Shown here: positions 1-9,278 of the stretch, piece by piece
How positions within the stretch are numbered: position 1 is the first letter of the stretch
Layout: each line of letters opens with the position of its first letter
NCBI GenBank assembly: GCA_937873665.1
Contig: CALMYW010000293.1
Location: forward strand, 1-21,151
Direction of reading: 5' to 3'
DNA from: an uncultured Sphingorhabdus sp.
GTDB taxonomy: Bacteria > Pseudomonadota > Alphaproteobacteria > Sphingomonadales > Sphingomonadaceae
DNA: 21,151 nucleotides
Made by a program: the position numbers and the translations under genes
The notes under the pieces: model-generated
Seen by the model: the letters and a program-made list of their open reading frames with translations, nothing else
Databases searched by the model: none
What the model was told of the DNA's origin: nothing

Positions 1-531
1 AAGGCGGAACCGGAACCCGGAACCATGACCCTGGTGCAGTTCGATTCGCAGGATCCGTACGAGGTGATCACCGATTTCGCGCCGTTGCGCGGTGTTGCCC
101 CGCTGACGGTCGAGACTTATGTGCCGCGGGCGACCACGCCGCTTTATGACGCACTGGGCCGAGGCATCCTTGATCTGGAGGCTCGCCTCGCGGCGATACC
201 GGATGCACTCCGCCCGGGCAGGATCCTCTATGTCGTGGTCACCGACGGCCAGGAGAACGCGAGCGGCGAGTTCGACCGCTCCCGTGTGAGCGCGCTGATC
301 AAGGCCAAGCGGGAACTTGGATGGGAGTTCATCTTCCTCAGTGCCGACCTCGCGGCATTCGACGACGCGCAGTCGCTCGGAATCGGTCTCAACTCCAGCC
401 TGTTGTTCGGCAAACACAAACGCGGTAACGATGTAGCCTGGTCACTTGCCTCCGGCAAGATCCGCGAGCGTCGCGCCGGCACCTCCGATGAGGTCACGTT
501 CGACGAGGGCGAGCGCAAGTCGGCGGAGTGA
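1..531 (+). CDS. VWA (von Willebrand factor A) domain protein, 5' part missing
   Basis: The reading frame is open from base 1, so the gene begins upstream of the window; the ATG at 25 lies inside the domain and is not a credible start. Visible are the LVQFDSQ strand, the TTPLYDAL stretch supplying the MIDAS threonine, and VVVTDGQENAS supplying the late MIDAS aspartate. The DxSxS metal-binding loop must lie outside the window. After the domain comes a short charged tail ending in EGERKSAE and a TGA at 529-531. VWA domains of this kind usually bind a divalent metal and mediate protein-protein contact; the partner cannot be told from here. The gene converges on the minus-strand operon, so it is probably not part of it. 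No signal peptide or membrane segment is visible in this part. Confidence 0.85.
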   Translation, partial: KAEPEPGTMTLVQFDSQDPYEVITDFAPLRGVAPLTVETYVPRATTPLYDALGRGILDLEARLAAIPDALRPGRILYVVVTDGQENASGEFDRSRVSALIKAKRELGWEFIFLSADLAAFDDAQSLGIGLNSSLLFGKHKRGNDVAWSLASGKIRERRAGTSDEVTFDEGERKSAE

Positions 532-766
532 TCCCTGAGGTGCACTAGGAATTTGTCCGGCGCGCAGATGTAAGACGTCACGCACCCATTGGCAACACTG
601 CGCGCAACAGACTTGCGCACGCGGATGGCCGCGTGTGGGCAGCGACTCCTGGATCGCCAGCATGACAAGGTCCGAATCCCGCCCACGTGCCAGAGCGGCA
701 GCGGCAGCGCCAAGATGGAACTGTCGTTTGAACCTCTGTAAAACGGCCTGAGAGACAAATTTTCAC
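532..766. other. Convergent intergenic spacer between the VWA gene and the operon end
   Basis: This 235-bp stretch separates two converging genes. I see no ORF with protein-like composition, no tRNA, and no classic intrinsic terminator (stable hairpin plus T-run) on either strand. A short perfect inverted repeat lies at 618-635 and is listed separately. Confidence 0.6.
616..637. repeat. Short GC-rich inverted repeat (hairpin) in the convergent spacer
   Basis: The sequence CACGCGG at 618-624 and CCGCGTG at 629-635 form a perfect 7-bp stem with a 4-nt ATGG loop. A G-T wobble and one more C-G pair extend it to 616-637. Being symmetrical, it could stall or protect transcripts from either direction. 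It lacks a following T-run, so I do not call it an intrinsic terminator. It lies about 85 nt after the VWA stop and about 130 nt after the operon's last stop codon. Confidence 0.4.
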
Positions 767-2848
767 TTAGCGAACGAGTAGCGCCACTGACTTGGCACGA
801 GTGAGCGATACATAAGTCAACTGAGCCAGATCGCTCTCTTGGTTGCTAGACCCCTTAGCCAGGACTACCACGCGATCAAACTCAAGCCCCTTGGCTCGAT
901 GCATGGTTGCAACGCGCACTGCCGTGGACTCAGCAGAATCAATGCTGTCCGCCTCAATGGTGGTGGTCTCGATGCCGCGTTGGTTGAGCGCATGGGCAAC
1001 CGCATCCCGTAGCTTGGCCGTCGGTGCCATCACACATACAGTCGGGGGAGACTCTTCTCCACAGGCGGCCATCCACTCCGCCACCCCCGCCACCGCATAT
1101 CCCACTGCTTCGTCTGGACTTCCCGTCTCCAGCACCTCAGGGGCGGGACCGTGCGATAGCGACTTGTAGCGCCGGTTTTCGTCACTCCCACCATCCAGAT
1201 CATCGATCTCCCGGCCTTCCAGCAACGCTACCGCCAACTTGCGGATCTCGTCCGTGGTTCTGTAGTTCAGATAGAGCTTGCGCGATCGCCCGCGGATATC
1301 GATGCCGCAACGGCCCAAGACCGCTTTGTGCTTGGCATAGATCCGCTGATGTCCATCCCCAACAAAAAACAGGTCATTGCGGCCTGGCGTGACCATCGCC
1401 CGGATGAGGCGCAGCGCCTGGGGTCCAAAATCCTGCGTTTCATCGACAACGATGGCGGAATATGTCCCAACTCCCGCTCCCGCTTCCTCTGCCAGCAACT
1501 GTGCGGCGTCACGATAAGCGTCATCCACATCTTTCAACCGCCTTGCGCTGAGCTGCGCTCGATACTCCTCAAACACGGGCCAGGACAAGTCCCGCTTGCC
1601 CCGTGAAAGAACGGTTTTGCGTCCCACGCGAGTGACTCTGCGATAGTCATCCAACGATTGAACGCCCTGTGGTGCCACTACCTGATCCCATTCCTCGGCG
1701 TAGAACGACTCATCCAGAGCGGCTTCAGAAGACGCCACCTGCAGTGCACGCCCCCACGCCTCAGGATCACGCTTGTAGATGATCTTGTGCTCATAGCTTC
1801 GCTGGCGCAGGAAGCGATGTACCCAGCGGTCGAGGTTGCATACCTCAACTTTAGCCACGTCCGAGTCCTCCAGGAACAGGGACTTAAGGTTCTGCTCGAC
1901 GTCCAGCGCCAGGTTGCGCGTGAACGTTGTAAACAGCACCTTCTGCCCCTCGGGTGTCCGGTTCTTGGCAAGCCATTTGGCCCTGTGCAAGGCCAATACG
2001 GTCTTGCCAGTCCCCGCCCCGCCCAGGATTCGAACTGGACCGCTTCGGTCACCCACTGCCAGCTTGCGTTGCACCGGGTGCAGGAACACTCGCCACTGGG
2101 CTAGCGGAGCATTCAGAATCGCCGTCATTTCCGCGTCACTAGACACCACCACGAAGCGCGACTGACTTTCGGCAGCCTCCAGCGCCGCGACGAAGTCGTT
2201 CGTGTCATGGGTGCGATCCACACGCGTTTCGCGCTCGTTTAGGATCTGGGAGACGCTGTCGCCCGCCGCGATGAGGAACAGCCCCTCATAAGCTTCGATA
2301 GGCAGTTGGGCCTGGATCGCATCCAAGTCCCGTTCGTCCTTGATGCGTCTGACCAGCGACAACAACTCCACCGGCGTACCCAACTGGACGAGCGCCTCGT
2401 CAGGCAGCCCAGCGAACAAAGGATCGCCGCCAGCGACTGAGCCCGCCCCATGCTCATCAGCTGTCGCACTCGGCCCGACGTTGCCCGCGAGCGGTGCTTC
2501 AATCGCCTCCAAGCTCACCAGCTGCAGGGCACCCGTGACCGGATTGACCGCCATCTTGCGACGCTCTGCCCATCGGTACGCATCATCGTGGTGATCGACG
2601 TGCAGCAGGATGTACAGGTCCCCTTGTTCCGGCTTGAAGACGATGCCACGCCAATCCTGATCGATCCGCACAGACCGGAGGTTGGGATCGCGGGCCGCCT
2701 TGATGGTTTCGTAGTTGATCCCAGGCGACATCGGATCCTGCTGGAACTTCAATGCCCATTTGACGATGCGGGCATGCACGGCTGACGGCAGTTTGCCCAG
2801 CCTCAGCAGGAACTCCTGTGACAACGCGACGCGGGGCGCCATGCTCAT
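767..2848 (-). CDS. UvrD/Rep-type SF1 helicase with N-terminal RelE-like domain (693 aa)
   Basis: Residues 1-110 resemble a RelE/ParE-type fold: a helical start, then the strand pattern RSVRIDQDWRGIVF and the end HHDDAYRWAERR (86-97). The rest is an SF1A helicase. Walker A is GGAGTGKT (276-283), motif II VVDETQD (467-473), motif III FFVGDGHQRIY (494-504), motif IV YLNYRTT (526-532), motif V ATMHRAKGLEFDRV (647-660) and motif VI TYVSLTRAK (678-686). The protein ends seven residues after motif VI, with no added nuclease domain. Such enzymes translocate 3'-5' on single-stranded DNA using ATP. The ATG at 2848 has a well-spaced Shine-Dalgarno and lies 3 nt after the upstream stop, so it is co-translated with the DUF1998 helicase. 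Fusion of a RelE-like domain to UvrD is a recurring arrangement; whether it cuts RNA or only binds a partner is not known from sequence. It is the last gene of the operon. Confidence 0.93.
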   Translation of the reverse strand: MSMAPRVALSQEFLLRLGKLPSAVHARIVKWALKFQQDPMSPGINYETIKAARDPNLRSVRIDQDWRGIVFKPEQGDLYILLHVDHHDDAYRWAERRKMAVNPVTGALQLVSLEAIEAPLAGNVGPSATADEHGAGSVAGGDPLFAGLPDEALVQLGTPVELLSLVRRIKDERDLDAIQAQLPIEAYEGLFLIAAGDSVSQILNERETRVDRTHDTNDFVAALEAAESQSRFVVVSSDAEMTAILNAPLAQWRVFLHPVQRKLAVGDRSGPVRILGGAGTGKTVLALHRAKWLAKNRTPEGQKVLFTTFTRNLALDVEQNLKSLFLEDSDVAKVEVCNLDRWVHRFLRQRSYEHKIIYKRDPEAWGRALQVASSEAALDESFYAEEWDQVVAPQGVQSLDDYRRVTRVGRKTVLSRGKRDLSWPVFEEYRAQLSARRLKDVDDAYRDAAQLLAEEAGAGVGTYSAIVVDETQDFGPQALRLIRAMVTPGRNDLFFVGDGHQRIYAKHKAVLGRCGIDIRGRSRKLYLNYRTTDEIRKLAVALLEGREIDDLDGGSDENRRYKSLSHGPAPEVLETGSPDEAVGYAVAGVAEWMAACGEESPPTVCVMAPTAKLRDAVAHALNQRGIETTTIEADSIDSAESTAVRVATMHRAKGLEFDRVVVLAKGSSNQESDLAQLTYVSLTRAKSVALLVR

Positions 2849-2851
2849 CCG

Positions 2852-5800
2852 TTACTCCTTGTTCCTTTCCAGCACCAACGAGGGCCACTCCGGCACGCTG
2901 GCATCAATGACGGTCCATCCTGCCGCCTCCCATGGCGCGCGCAGATCGACCTGGTGCTCGGCAAGCAAAATCACTTTCAAGTCTTGCCACGCCAGTTCCG
3001 CCTCGGCAATCACATTGCCTGAAGCGGACGCCAGCTCGAAGCCCACGTGGTCTGGCGCAGGCATGCCGCCACTTCGCAACTGCCCAAGCCCTGGCTGCAA
3101 TTCCTCCAAGGCCGAATCGATCATCTCCTGCCAAATGTTGTCAGCAAGCGCCCCATCCGACGAAGGAACAAAGCTGGACTTTGCCAGCACGGCATAGTCC
3201 CCGTGCAGGACACCGGAGGTCTCCAGCAGGAAGGTATTCGGCAGCACCTGGACGCGGTTATACAGCGCCAACCATTGGCGCCAAGACTGTTTGAGCACGT
3301 CTGCTGATGCGGCCATGTCCGGAGACAGTCGCACCCCCCCAAAGCCGACATCGAAGTTCTTCTGCAGGAAGGCCTTGGGCCATGCATAGCAGAAGGTAAC
3401 GGGAGCAGTCGGGACTCGTGACAGCGCCGGCGCCGTTCCTGCGGGTTCTTCATGGCACCCATCGGGTAGCACTGAAGCCAGATCCTGCAATGCTGTGGTT
3501 GCCACCACCTGGTCCGGCGTCCCGGGCGCTACAACCATACGGGCTGAAAGCAGGGCCGCCTGGCGCTCCATCCTTTCAAGCCCAGGATCTTCGATATTTG
3601 TGACTGGCGATGCCAACCAGCGCAGCAATGCCGCCACTGCGTTCTCGCTCCGTGCCTGCGCGGGCACCCCCAATGCTAAGGACGCTTGGACGATCAGCGG
3701 GTGATCCGACGGCAACCTTGCATGATCGGCTTGAACATCGAAATCTGACTCGATCTCACCAGCAAGAGCTGCCTCAACGTCCTCCCACGTCACGGACCAT
3801 ACCCAATACAGACCGCTCGCAACCAAGGCCGAGCGCTTGCGCGCATCCTCCCTCAGGCAGTCCTTGTGGTAAGCCCAGCCGTCAGCAAAGACCGCGATGG
3901 GGCGGCGCGGAGAGTTTGATCGCACCGGTACCAGCAGGAAGTCTGGCCGCGATGCCACGGCGACTCCGTTTCCAACCCCTAGATCCACCTGAAGCTGAAC
4001 CCAGTAGCGCTCACCCCCCACCTCCAGCAAATAGCCGGACTTACCCTGCACCACCTCCTGCATCACCCGGACTGGTGGGAGCGCATGGTTACCTTGCTTG
4101 TCCGTCGCTCCGCTGAGGCGACGCAAGCTCTCCGCGAAGCGTGACTCCAGCACTGAGTCGAAGTGCGGGTTGATGAAGATCTGAGAGATGGAAGCAACCC
4201 GCGTCAGCTTGTCCAGCGAGCCCACCAGGTCACCCAGCACGTTGGCTGCGGTTCGTCGCGAGACCTTCGCCATCGCGCGGCCCTGCCGGTACTGATAGAC
4301 GCAGCGATAGCACCCATCTTTGTCGGGATCGCTCTGGCAGGGGCAGCTCTGGATTTGTGCATAGGCCTGTTGCAACACCTCACCAAGCGTCTGCGCATCC
4401 TCACTCAACAACTGATGCAGATAGCCCGTGCCACCCGGAACCGAGTCGTACAGCAGTACATATTGGCGGCGTGGTGCTCCGTCGACTCCCGGTTCCTCCT
4501 GCGGTGTGATTCGCAGGTGGTCCACTTTGCCGCCAAAACGCTGCTTCAGCCCCAACTGCAACGCGGCCATGAACGACTGCAGGACTACCTCGTCTAGTCC
4601 TGAACGTGTGTAGGGCACCAAGATGCGCAACGCCTCGGAGGAAAATTCACGGTACAGGTAGAGGCAATCGATGATGTTCGCCGCATCATCAGTACCAAAG
4701 GCCACGCAATCGCGTGCATGGTTCTGTGCCGGCGCATCGGCCCCACCGGGCTTACGCCGAGGAGGCTTCTGGACCATCCCGCAGTGTCGGCACAACTTGA
4801 ACCCGGGACGGACCGAATCGCGATCGGCAACACGGAAACTCTCGCCATTCCGGCCCATCTCGCCAAAGTTGATGTCGCGGAAGCTGGCGCGATGGATGAA
4901 CTCGAAACCGAAAGCCACCTCGTCAGACTCCAACTTCCAAGCGATCTCCACATCACCCGGCTCGAAGTCCACCAGTAGCTGTCGCACGAAGAACCGGGGC
5001 TCGCGGTCATCCGAGCTGTCATCAATGCGCGACTTGGCGTCGTTGGCATTGGCCATGGCCTGCTTGAACCTTAGCAACGTGCGCTTCTGCGACACGTTCG
5101 CCCACATCGCGTCCCCGCAGCGCGGGCAGGCTGGATGGGCGTCCCCAGTCAACTCGACATTCTCGATGTGATGGCAGGAAGGACACAGTCGCCACTGTTC
5201 TGCTTTGGCCAGCTGCATGTTGATCTGGTCGATCTCCACGCGTCGCCGGTTAGCGTAGAAGCGACTCTCCGGTGCAAACTCCGACAGAGCGGACGACGCA
5301 GGCCGCTCGTAACGCTCGGCAGGTAGAGTCTTGTAAGCGCCCTCACCCTCCTCACCGTCGCCACGCTTGCGCCACAGGATGGACTTCAGCTCAACGCCTG
5401 CCTCAGGGAATGCGTAGTTGGGGATAAGGCCGGCATCAGTCAGTGTGCCCAGCAGTTCGCGGCCGCCGATTTCGCGCGCCAGCTCCAGCGCCTTGTCGCG
5501 TTCACGGGTGAGTTCGCCAATCTGCTGCTGCGTGGCCTCATCTTGCGGCTGCGCCTTGAGGGCTGTGATGCGCTTCTTGTTCTCATCGGCACGTCGGCGA
5601 TGAGCCACACGCTCTCGAGACAGCTCTTCCAGGAGTTTGAGCAGTCCGAGCCGGAGTCCGTCCAAATCGCCTTGCCCAAACATGAAGCCACGCCACCGGG
5701 CCCCGCCGCGGGGATGCAAGCCCGCCCCCATCGGCGCGAGGACCCTCCCCACCAGCCCCGCCTCATCCTGCTGGATGTATGTCAGCAGGTTGTATGGGAA

Positions 5801-8800
5801 GCGGACTTGGTCGCTCTTGTCGATCGCGTCCAGCGCAGCGCTGGTCTTGTCGGGGAACGCCGTATCCGGGATGCCACTAGCCACCCAACAGTCGATGCAG
5901 AAGGCCAGCAGCTGACGCCGCAATACTTCGGCTGCCTGCAGAAAGACGCCCGGCGGATTGACCTGCCCGGCCATCATCTCGTGCGGCTGTTCGTAGAAGT
6001 AGAGATCGTGTGGACTGGCACCGTCGGCTAGCGTCACCACCATCGCGTTGCCATCGCGCCGCCCGGCGCGCCCTACGCGCTGCAAGAAACTGGCCTGCGA
6101 GGGCGGCACGGAACACAACAGGACTGAAGACAGGCTGCCGATATCGACGCCCATCTCAAGCGTCGGCGTGGCCGACAGCAAGTTCTCGTACCAAGGTTGG
6201 GCATCTGCGGCCGCTGTCTTGAAACGGATCTCCAGGTCTTTCCGGGCGTCGCTATCCAGCAGGCCGGTGTGTTCAGCCGAGATGACGCGACGGATTTCCC
6301 CACCACGATAACGCCTAGCCATCCACTCGACGGCGCTCCCTGGCGCTTCGGCATGGGCGTAGGTTTCCTGGAGCGCATCCAGACAGGGCATACCGTGCAG
6401 CCGCCCGGCTAGGTCAGCCGGCACCGAGAGCGTGCGCTTACCACGCTCCGAGCGTAGGTACGTGACACGGGTATCGAGCATCAGCCGCTGTGCATCCAAC
6501 GCAACCGCACGACCGGGGACGCCATCCCCGGCTACCAGCAGGCCGTCGGCCAGCAAGGTATCGATCGCCGCTTGATACAGATCGGCTTCGGCACGCTGTG
6601 GCAGTAGATGGGCCCGCCCCAAGGTGGCCGCAAGCCACTCCTGGTACCAACTGCGACCACGAGTCTGAACCAGTCGGTGGGCATCGCGGTGTGTGCCCAA
6701 GGTTAGGGGCGCAGGATGCGGGCCGAACTGAGTCACGCCGGGCAGCCACAGTTCCCGCCCGCCACGCGCACTGAACGCAAACAATCCTCCCTCGCGGAAG
6801 TAGTGATCCATCTCGGGATGCGTCACCGCGCCGCGCTGCCGGAGGCGGATGACGAAACCCCATAACCAGTGCAGTACGGTCTCCCTCTTCAAACCACGCA
6901 AGCCAAACTGCTCAGCGAATGTGGTCGCCAAGTGCGCGGAAATGTTGTCGAGTGCGTCCGCAGGGGGTGCCAGAGTCGCCAAGCCGATGCGATCCAACGT
7001 GCGCCCCCGACAGCTCAGGTACGTGAACTCGGACACCGCCTGCCACGCCAGACGCTTTGTGACGCGTTCCAACAGTCCACCACCCGCAGGCAGGTGACCG
7101 GATGCTCGCAGTTGGTCCCATTCGTGCTGCCACGTCATATTCGGCCCGATGAACTCGGTGACGAATGCTTCCGGCGACAGGCGGTCAGGATCTCTCCACC
7201 ACTCCGGCAACGCGGACAGAAAGTCGGTCCAGCCCATCACCGGCTGCGCCTTGGCCTCCAGCACGCGGGCCATGGCCATGCGCACGTTATTGAGATACGT
7301 GCGGCTGCCGAAGAAGCCTGCGCGGTGCGCGGCATCCTGCACCGAGTCGGAGAAGGCGATCAGCTTCTTGTCATCGTTGTAGGGCGTCGCCCAGCTCTGC
7401 TCGATCAGCTGGGCGCCGAGCGTTGCGCTGCGTGCACCCACCAATAGCAGGCGATCCCGGACGCCACATGCGGGGCATCGTTTCTCGTGCCAATTGAATG
7501 CCACCCCGTCGCGGACAGATTGTCCCTGCTCCAGCATGTCCCACACTGGAACGAGTTCATCATCCCCACAGGCCACACAGGCGCTGCCAGCATCCTGCAG
7601 ACCGCCACACTGACTGCACAGCTGGATGGCGCGGGCATCGCATTGCGGAACATCCATTCCGGCACGGGGATACAGACGCGTCACATCGGGTGCGGCGCGG
7701 AACCAGGCGTTGTAGATGGTTTCCAGTTCGCGGTCGAGCCGGGTGGCGTTGGCCGGTCGACGGGCCAGCCAGCCGGTGGTCCGGCACTCCGAGCACTGCA
7801 CCAGCGGCAAGTGCAGGCGCTCGGAGCTGGCCTTGAGGTCCGCTGCGGACTGCAACGCGATGTCCGCGCCGTTGGCATGGACGCTTGCCACCAAGCGGCG
7901 CAGCTCTCGCATCCATACCTGCACGCGGATGGTGACCAGCGGGCGCGCGGCATCGTTCGGGTCACGCGCCCATGCCATGAGCGCCACCAGCGCATCCAGC
8001 ACTTTGGCTGCATGCGGACGTGCGGTTTCAGGCAGCGGGCCCGCCATCTGCTCTTGCAGCTGCGGCCATTCTCCGATCCCGCCCTTGAGCAGGCGCAACA
8101 AGTTATGGAACAGCAGGTGCTGCTTCAGCAAGTCACCCAGATGCGTCCGCCAAGCTGGAGCTGCCACGCTCTCTGGCTCCGGCTCTCCGGGAAAGAACAC
8201 CGGAAACCAAGCCGCGATCGCGGACTCGGGCGTTGCGTAGGCGCTGGCACTGAGGCGATCGGCTAAATCCTGACGGCCGTCGAGCACGTGGACGATCGGC
8301 TTGTCGCCCAAGAACTCCGCCACGCTGTCACGGCTTTCGGTGACCACCGACTCCGCAGGAAAATCGCTGGCAAAAATCTGCCGCGCGTAGTCGCGCAGGG
8401 GCTGGGTGTCGCCGTCCCCTAGCGTGGCCGACGTACCCGCGCAGATCAGGTGGCCTTCGGGCGTCTGCAATCGGGCGCGCAAGCGGCGCAGCAGCAGGGA
8501 TAAGTCCGTCCCCTGCGCGCCGTCAAAGGTATGCAGCTCGTCCACCACGAGGTACCGGAGCACCTCCGGTCCATTGTGCGCCCATAGCTTGCGATCCTTC
8601 GGGCGGACCAGCAGGTAGTCGAGCATTTTGTAGTTGGTCAGCAGCACATCCGGCGGCGCCTTACGCAGGGTGTCGCGATCGGTAATCACCGAGGTAGACG
8701 TCATCACTGTGTCGCCGCCGGCTTTGCCACCACCGCCCACGTACAACCCCACGCGCAGCCCGGCAAACTCCGGCGTCGTGGCGATGACTTCGGCGAAGCG

Positions 8801-9235
8801 CCGCGCCTGATCCGTGGCCAGCGCGTTCATCGGGTAGATGACGAGCGCTTTGATGCCGTGCACCTGCCCCGCCTGGCGCGCCCGAAGGCAGTGGTCCAGT
8901 ACGGGATACAGGAAACACTCCGTCTTGCCACTGCCCGTACCGGTAGCCACCAGAGTGTTAGCCGCCTCCCGGCTGGAAACCAGCCTCCGCCAGGCGGCCT
9001 CCTGGTGGGCGAAGCCTGGAAACTTCAGCCCGAAACCCGGGAAGAATCCTTTGCCCTCAACGCCTGTGCGAAAGGGCAAGCCCACTTGTAGGTACGGCCC
9101 CTTGTCCACGCTGTGCTCGCGCTCGACGAAACGCTGCATGACACCGTGGAAAAAGCCATCGGAGGCCTCATAGGCCGAGACCAAGAAGCGGCGGGTGCTT
9201 TCGCGGATTTCGCTGGCGAGGATGGAGGGGAGCAC
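2852..9235 (-). CDS. Giant DEAD/DEAH (SF2) helicase with DUF1998 and nuclease-like C-terminus (2127 aa)
   Basis: The N-terminal ATPase has Walker A ATGTGSGKT (97-105), a DELH box (232-235), GTSATL (267-272), then GVDIGSL (1029-1035) and FLQRVGRAGR (1050-1059), with a long insertion between the two RecA lobes. Cys pairs suggest zinc ribbons at C481/C484, C540/C543 with C553/C556, C587/C590, C1351/C1354 with C1370/C1373, and C1482/C1485. The DUF1998 signature CPC...CYRC uses C1631, C1633, C1642 and C1645. A charged, probable coiled coil spans about 1195-1260. Residues about 1715-1825 contain RPDF (1763-1766) and FADGWAYH (D1785, H1790), resembling Vsr/PD-(D/E)xK folds, but the usual Glu before the DG is a Phe. 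Architecture is close to Druantia DruE and to a fusion of DISARM DrmA and DrmB; identity with either is not claimed. The GTG start at 9235 has AGGA seven nt upstream, and an in-frame TAG closes the frame shortly upstream. Confidence 0.93.
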   Translation of the reverse strand: MLPSILASEIRESTRRFLVSAYEASDGFFHGVMQRFVEREHSVDKGPYLQVGLPFRTGVEGKGFFPGFGLKFPGFAHQEAAWRRLVSSREAANTLVATGTGSGKTECFLYPVLDHCLRARQAGQVHGIKALVIYPMNALATDQARRFAEVIATTPEFAGLRVGLYVGGGGKAGGDTVMTSTSVITDRDTLRKAPPDVLLTNYKMLDYLLVRPKDRKLWAHNGPEVLRYLVVDELHTFDGAQGTDLSLLLRRLRARLQTPEGHLICAGTSATLGDGDTQPLRDYARQIFASDFPAESVVTESRDSVAEFLGDKPIVHVLDGRQDLADRLSASAYATPESAIAAWFPVFFPGEPEPESVAAPAWRTHLGDLLKQHLLFHNLLRLLKGGIGEWPQLQEQMAGPLPETARPHAAKVLDALVALMAWARDPNDAARPLVTIRVQVWMRELRRLVASVHANGADIALQSAADLKASSERLHLPLVQCSECRTTGWLARRPANATRLDRELETIYNAWFRAAPDVTRLYPRAGMDVPQCDARAIQLCSQCGGLQDAGSACVACGDDELVPVWDMLEQGQSVRDGVAFNWHEKRCPACGVRDRLLLVGARSATLGAQLIEQSWATPYNDDKKLIAFSDSVQDAAHRAGFFGSRTYLNNVRMAMARVLEAKAQPVMGWTDFLSALPEWWRDPDRLSPEAFVTEFIGPNMTWQHEWDQLRASGHLPAGGGLLERVTKRLAWQAVSEFTYLSCRGRTLDRIGLATLAPPADALDNISAHLATTFAEQFGLRGLKRETVLHWLWGFVIRLRQRGAVTHPEMDHYFREGGLFAFSARGGRELWLPGVTQFGPHPAPLTLGTHRDAHRLVQTRGRSWYQEWLAATLGRAHLLPQRAEADLYQAAIDTLLADGLLVAGDGVPGRAVALDAQRLMLDTRVTYLRSERGKRTLSVPADLAGRLHGMPCLDALQETYAHAEAPGSAVEWMARRYRGGEIRRVISAEHTGLLDSDARKDLEIRFKTAAADAQPWYENLLSATPTLEMGVDIGSLSSVLLCSVPPSQASFLQRVGRAGRRDGNAMVVTLADGASPHDLYFYEQPHEMMAGQVNPPGVFLQAAEVLRRQLLAFCIDCWVASGIPDTAFPDKTSAALDAIDKSDQVRFPYNLLTYIQQDEAGLVGRVLAPMGAGLHPRGGARWRGFMFGQGDLDGLRLGLLKLLEELSRERVAHRRRADENKKRITALKAQPQDEATQQQIGELTRERDKALELAREIGGRELLGTLTDAGLIPNYAFPEAGVELKSILWRKRGDGEEGEGAYKTLPAERYERPASSALSEFAPESRFYANRRRVEIDQINMQLAKAEQWRLCPSCHHIENVELTGDAHPACPRCGDAMWANVSQKRTLLRFKQAMANANDAKSRIDDSSDDREPRFFVRQLLVDFEPGDVEIAWKLESDEVAFGFEFIHRASFRDINFGEMGRNGESFRVADRDSVRPGFKLCRHCGMVQKPPRRKPGGADAPAQNHARDCVAFGTDDAANIIDCLYLYREFSSEALRILVPYTRSGLDEVVLQSFMAALQLGLKQRFGGKVDHLRITPQEEPGVDGAPRRQYVLLYDSVPGGTGYLHQLLSEDAQTLGEVLQQAYAQIQSCPCQSDPDKDGCYRCVYQYRQGRAMAKVSRRTAANVLGDLVGSLDKLTRVASISQIFINPHFDSVLESRFAESLRRLSGATDKQGNHALPPVRVMQEVVQGKSGYLLEVGGERYWVQLQVDLGVGNGVAVASRPDFLLVPVRSNSPRRPIAVFADGWAYHKDCLREDARKRSALVASGLYWVWSVTWEDVEAALAGEIESDFDVQADHARLPSDHPLIVQASLALGVPAQARSENAVAALLRWLASPVTNIEDPGLERMERQAALLSARMVVAPGTPDQVVATTALQDLASVLPDGCHEEPAGTAPALSRVPTAPVTFCYAWPKAFLQKNFDVGFGGVRLSPDMAASADVLKQSWRQWLALYNRVQVLPNTFLLETSGVLHGDYAVLAKSSFVPSSDGALADNIWQEMIDSALEELQPGLGQLRSGGMPAPDHVGFELASASGNVIAEAELAWQDLKVILLAEHQVDLRAPWEAAGWTVIDASVPEWPSLVLERNKE
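2855..2860 (-). promoter_or_regulatory. Shine-Dalgarno AAGGAG for the RelE-UvrD gene
   Basis: On the minus strand AAGGAG lies 6 nt before the ATG at 2848. It is formed by the last two sense codons of the upstream helicase gene, directly before its TAA at 2852-2854. This fixes the start and implies translational coupling. A second in-frame ATG two codons later is too far from this site to be preferred. Confidence 0.8.
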
Positions 9236-9242
9236 GTATGGA

Positions 9243-9246
9243 TCCT
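9243..9246 (-). promoter_or_regulatory. Shine-Dalgarno AGGA deciding the GTG start of the DUF1998 helicase
   Basis: In the 43-nt gap after the 2559-aa gene, AGGA lies 7 nt upstream of GTG at 9235 on the minus strand. No in-frame ATG exists between the upstream in-frame TAG and this GTG, which supports the GTG start. Confidence 0.65.
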
Positions 9247-9278
9247 GACTTTTACCTTTAGGGGATGTCTAACAAATC

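Noticed and set aside
661..700. tRNA-like T-arm (GGTCCGAATCC) in the spacer, as a possible attachment-site remnant
   Set aside because: The flanking bases do not form a 5-bp T-stem, position 55 is C instead of T, and no acceptor or anticodon arm can be folded around it.
228..758. 176-codon minus-strand open frame antisense to the VWA gene
   Set aside because: Ser/Arg/Pro-rich shadow of the VWA coding frame, which has clear VWA motifs.
532..766. Intrinsic terminator for either converging gene
   Set aside because: The only stable hairpin found (618-635) has no T-run on either strand, so it is listed only as an inverted repeat.
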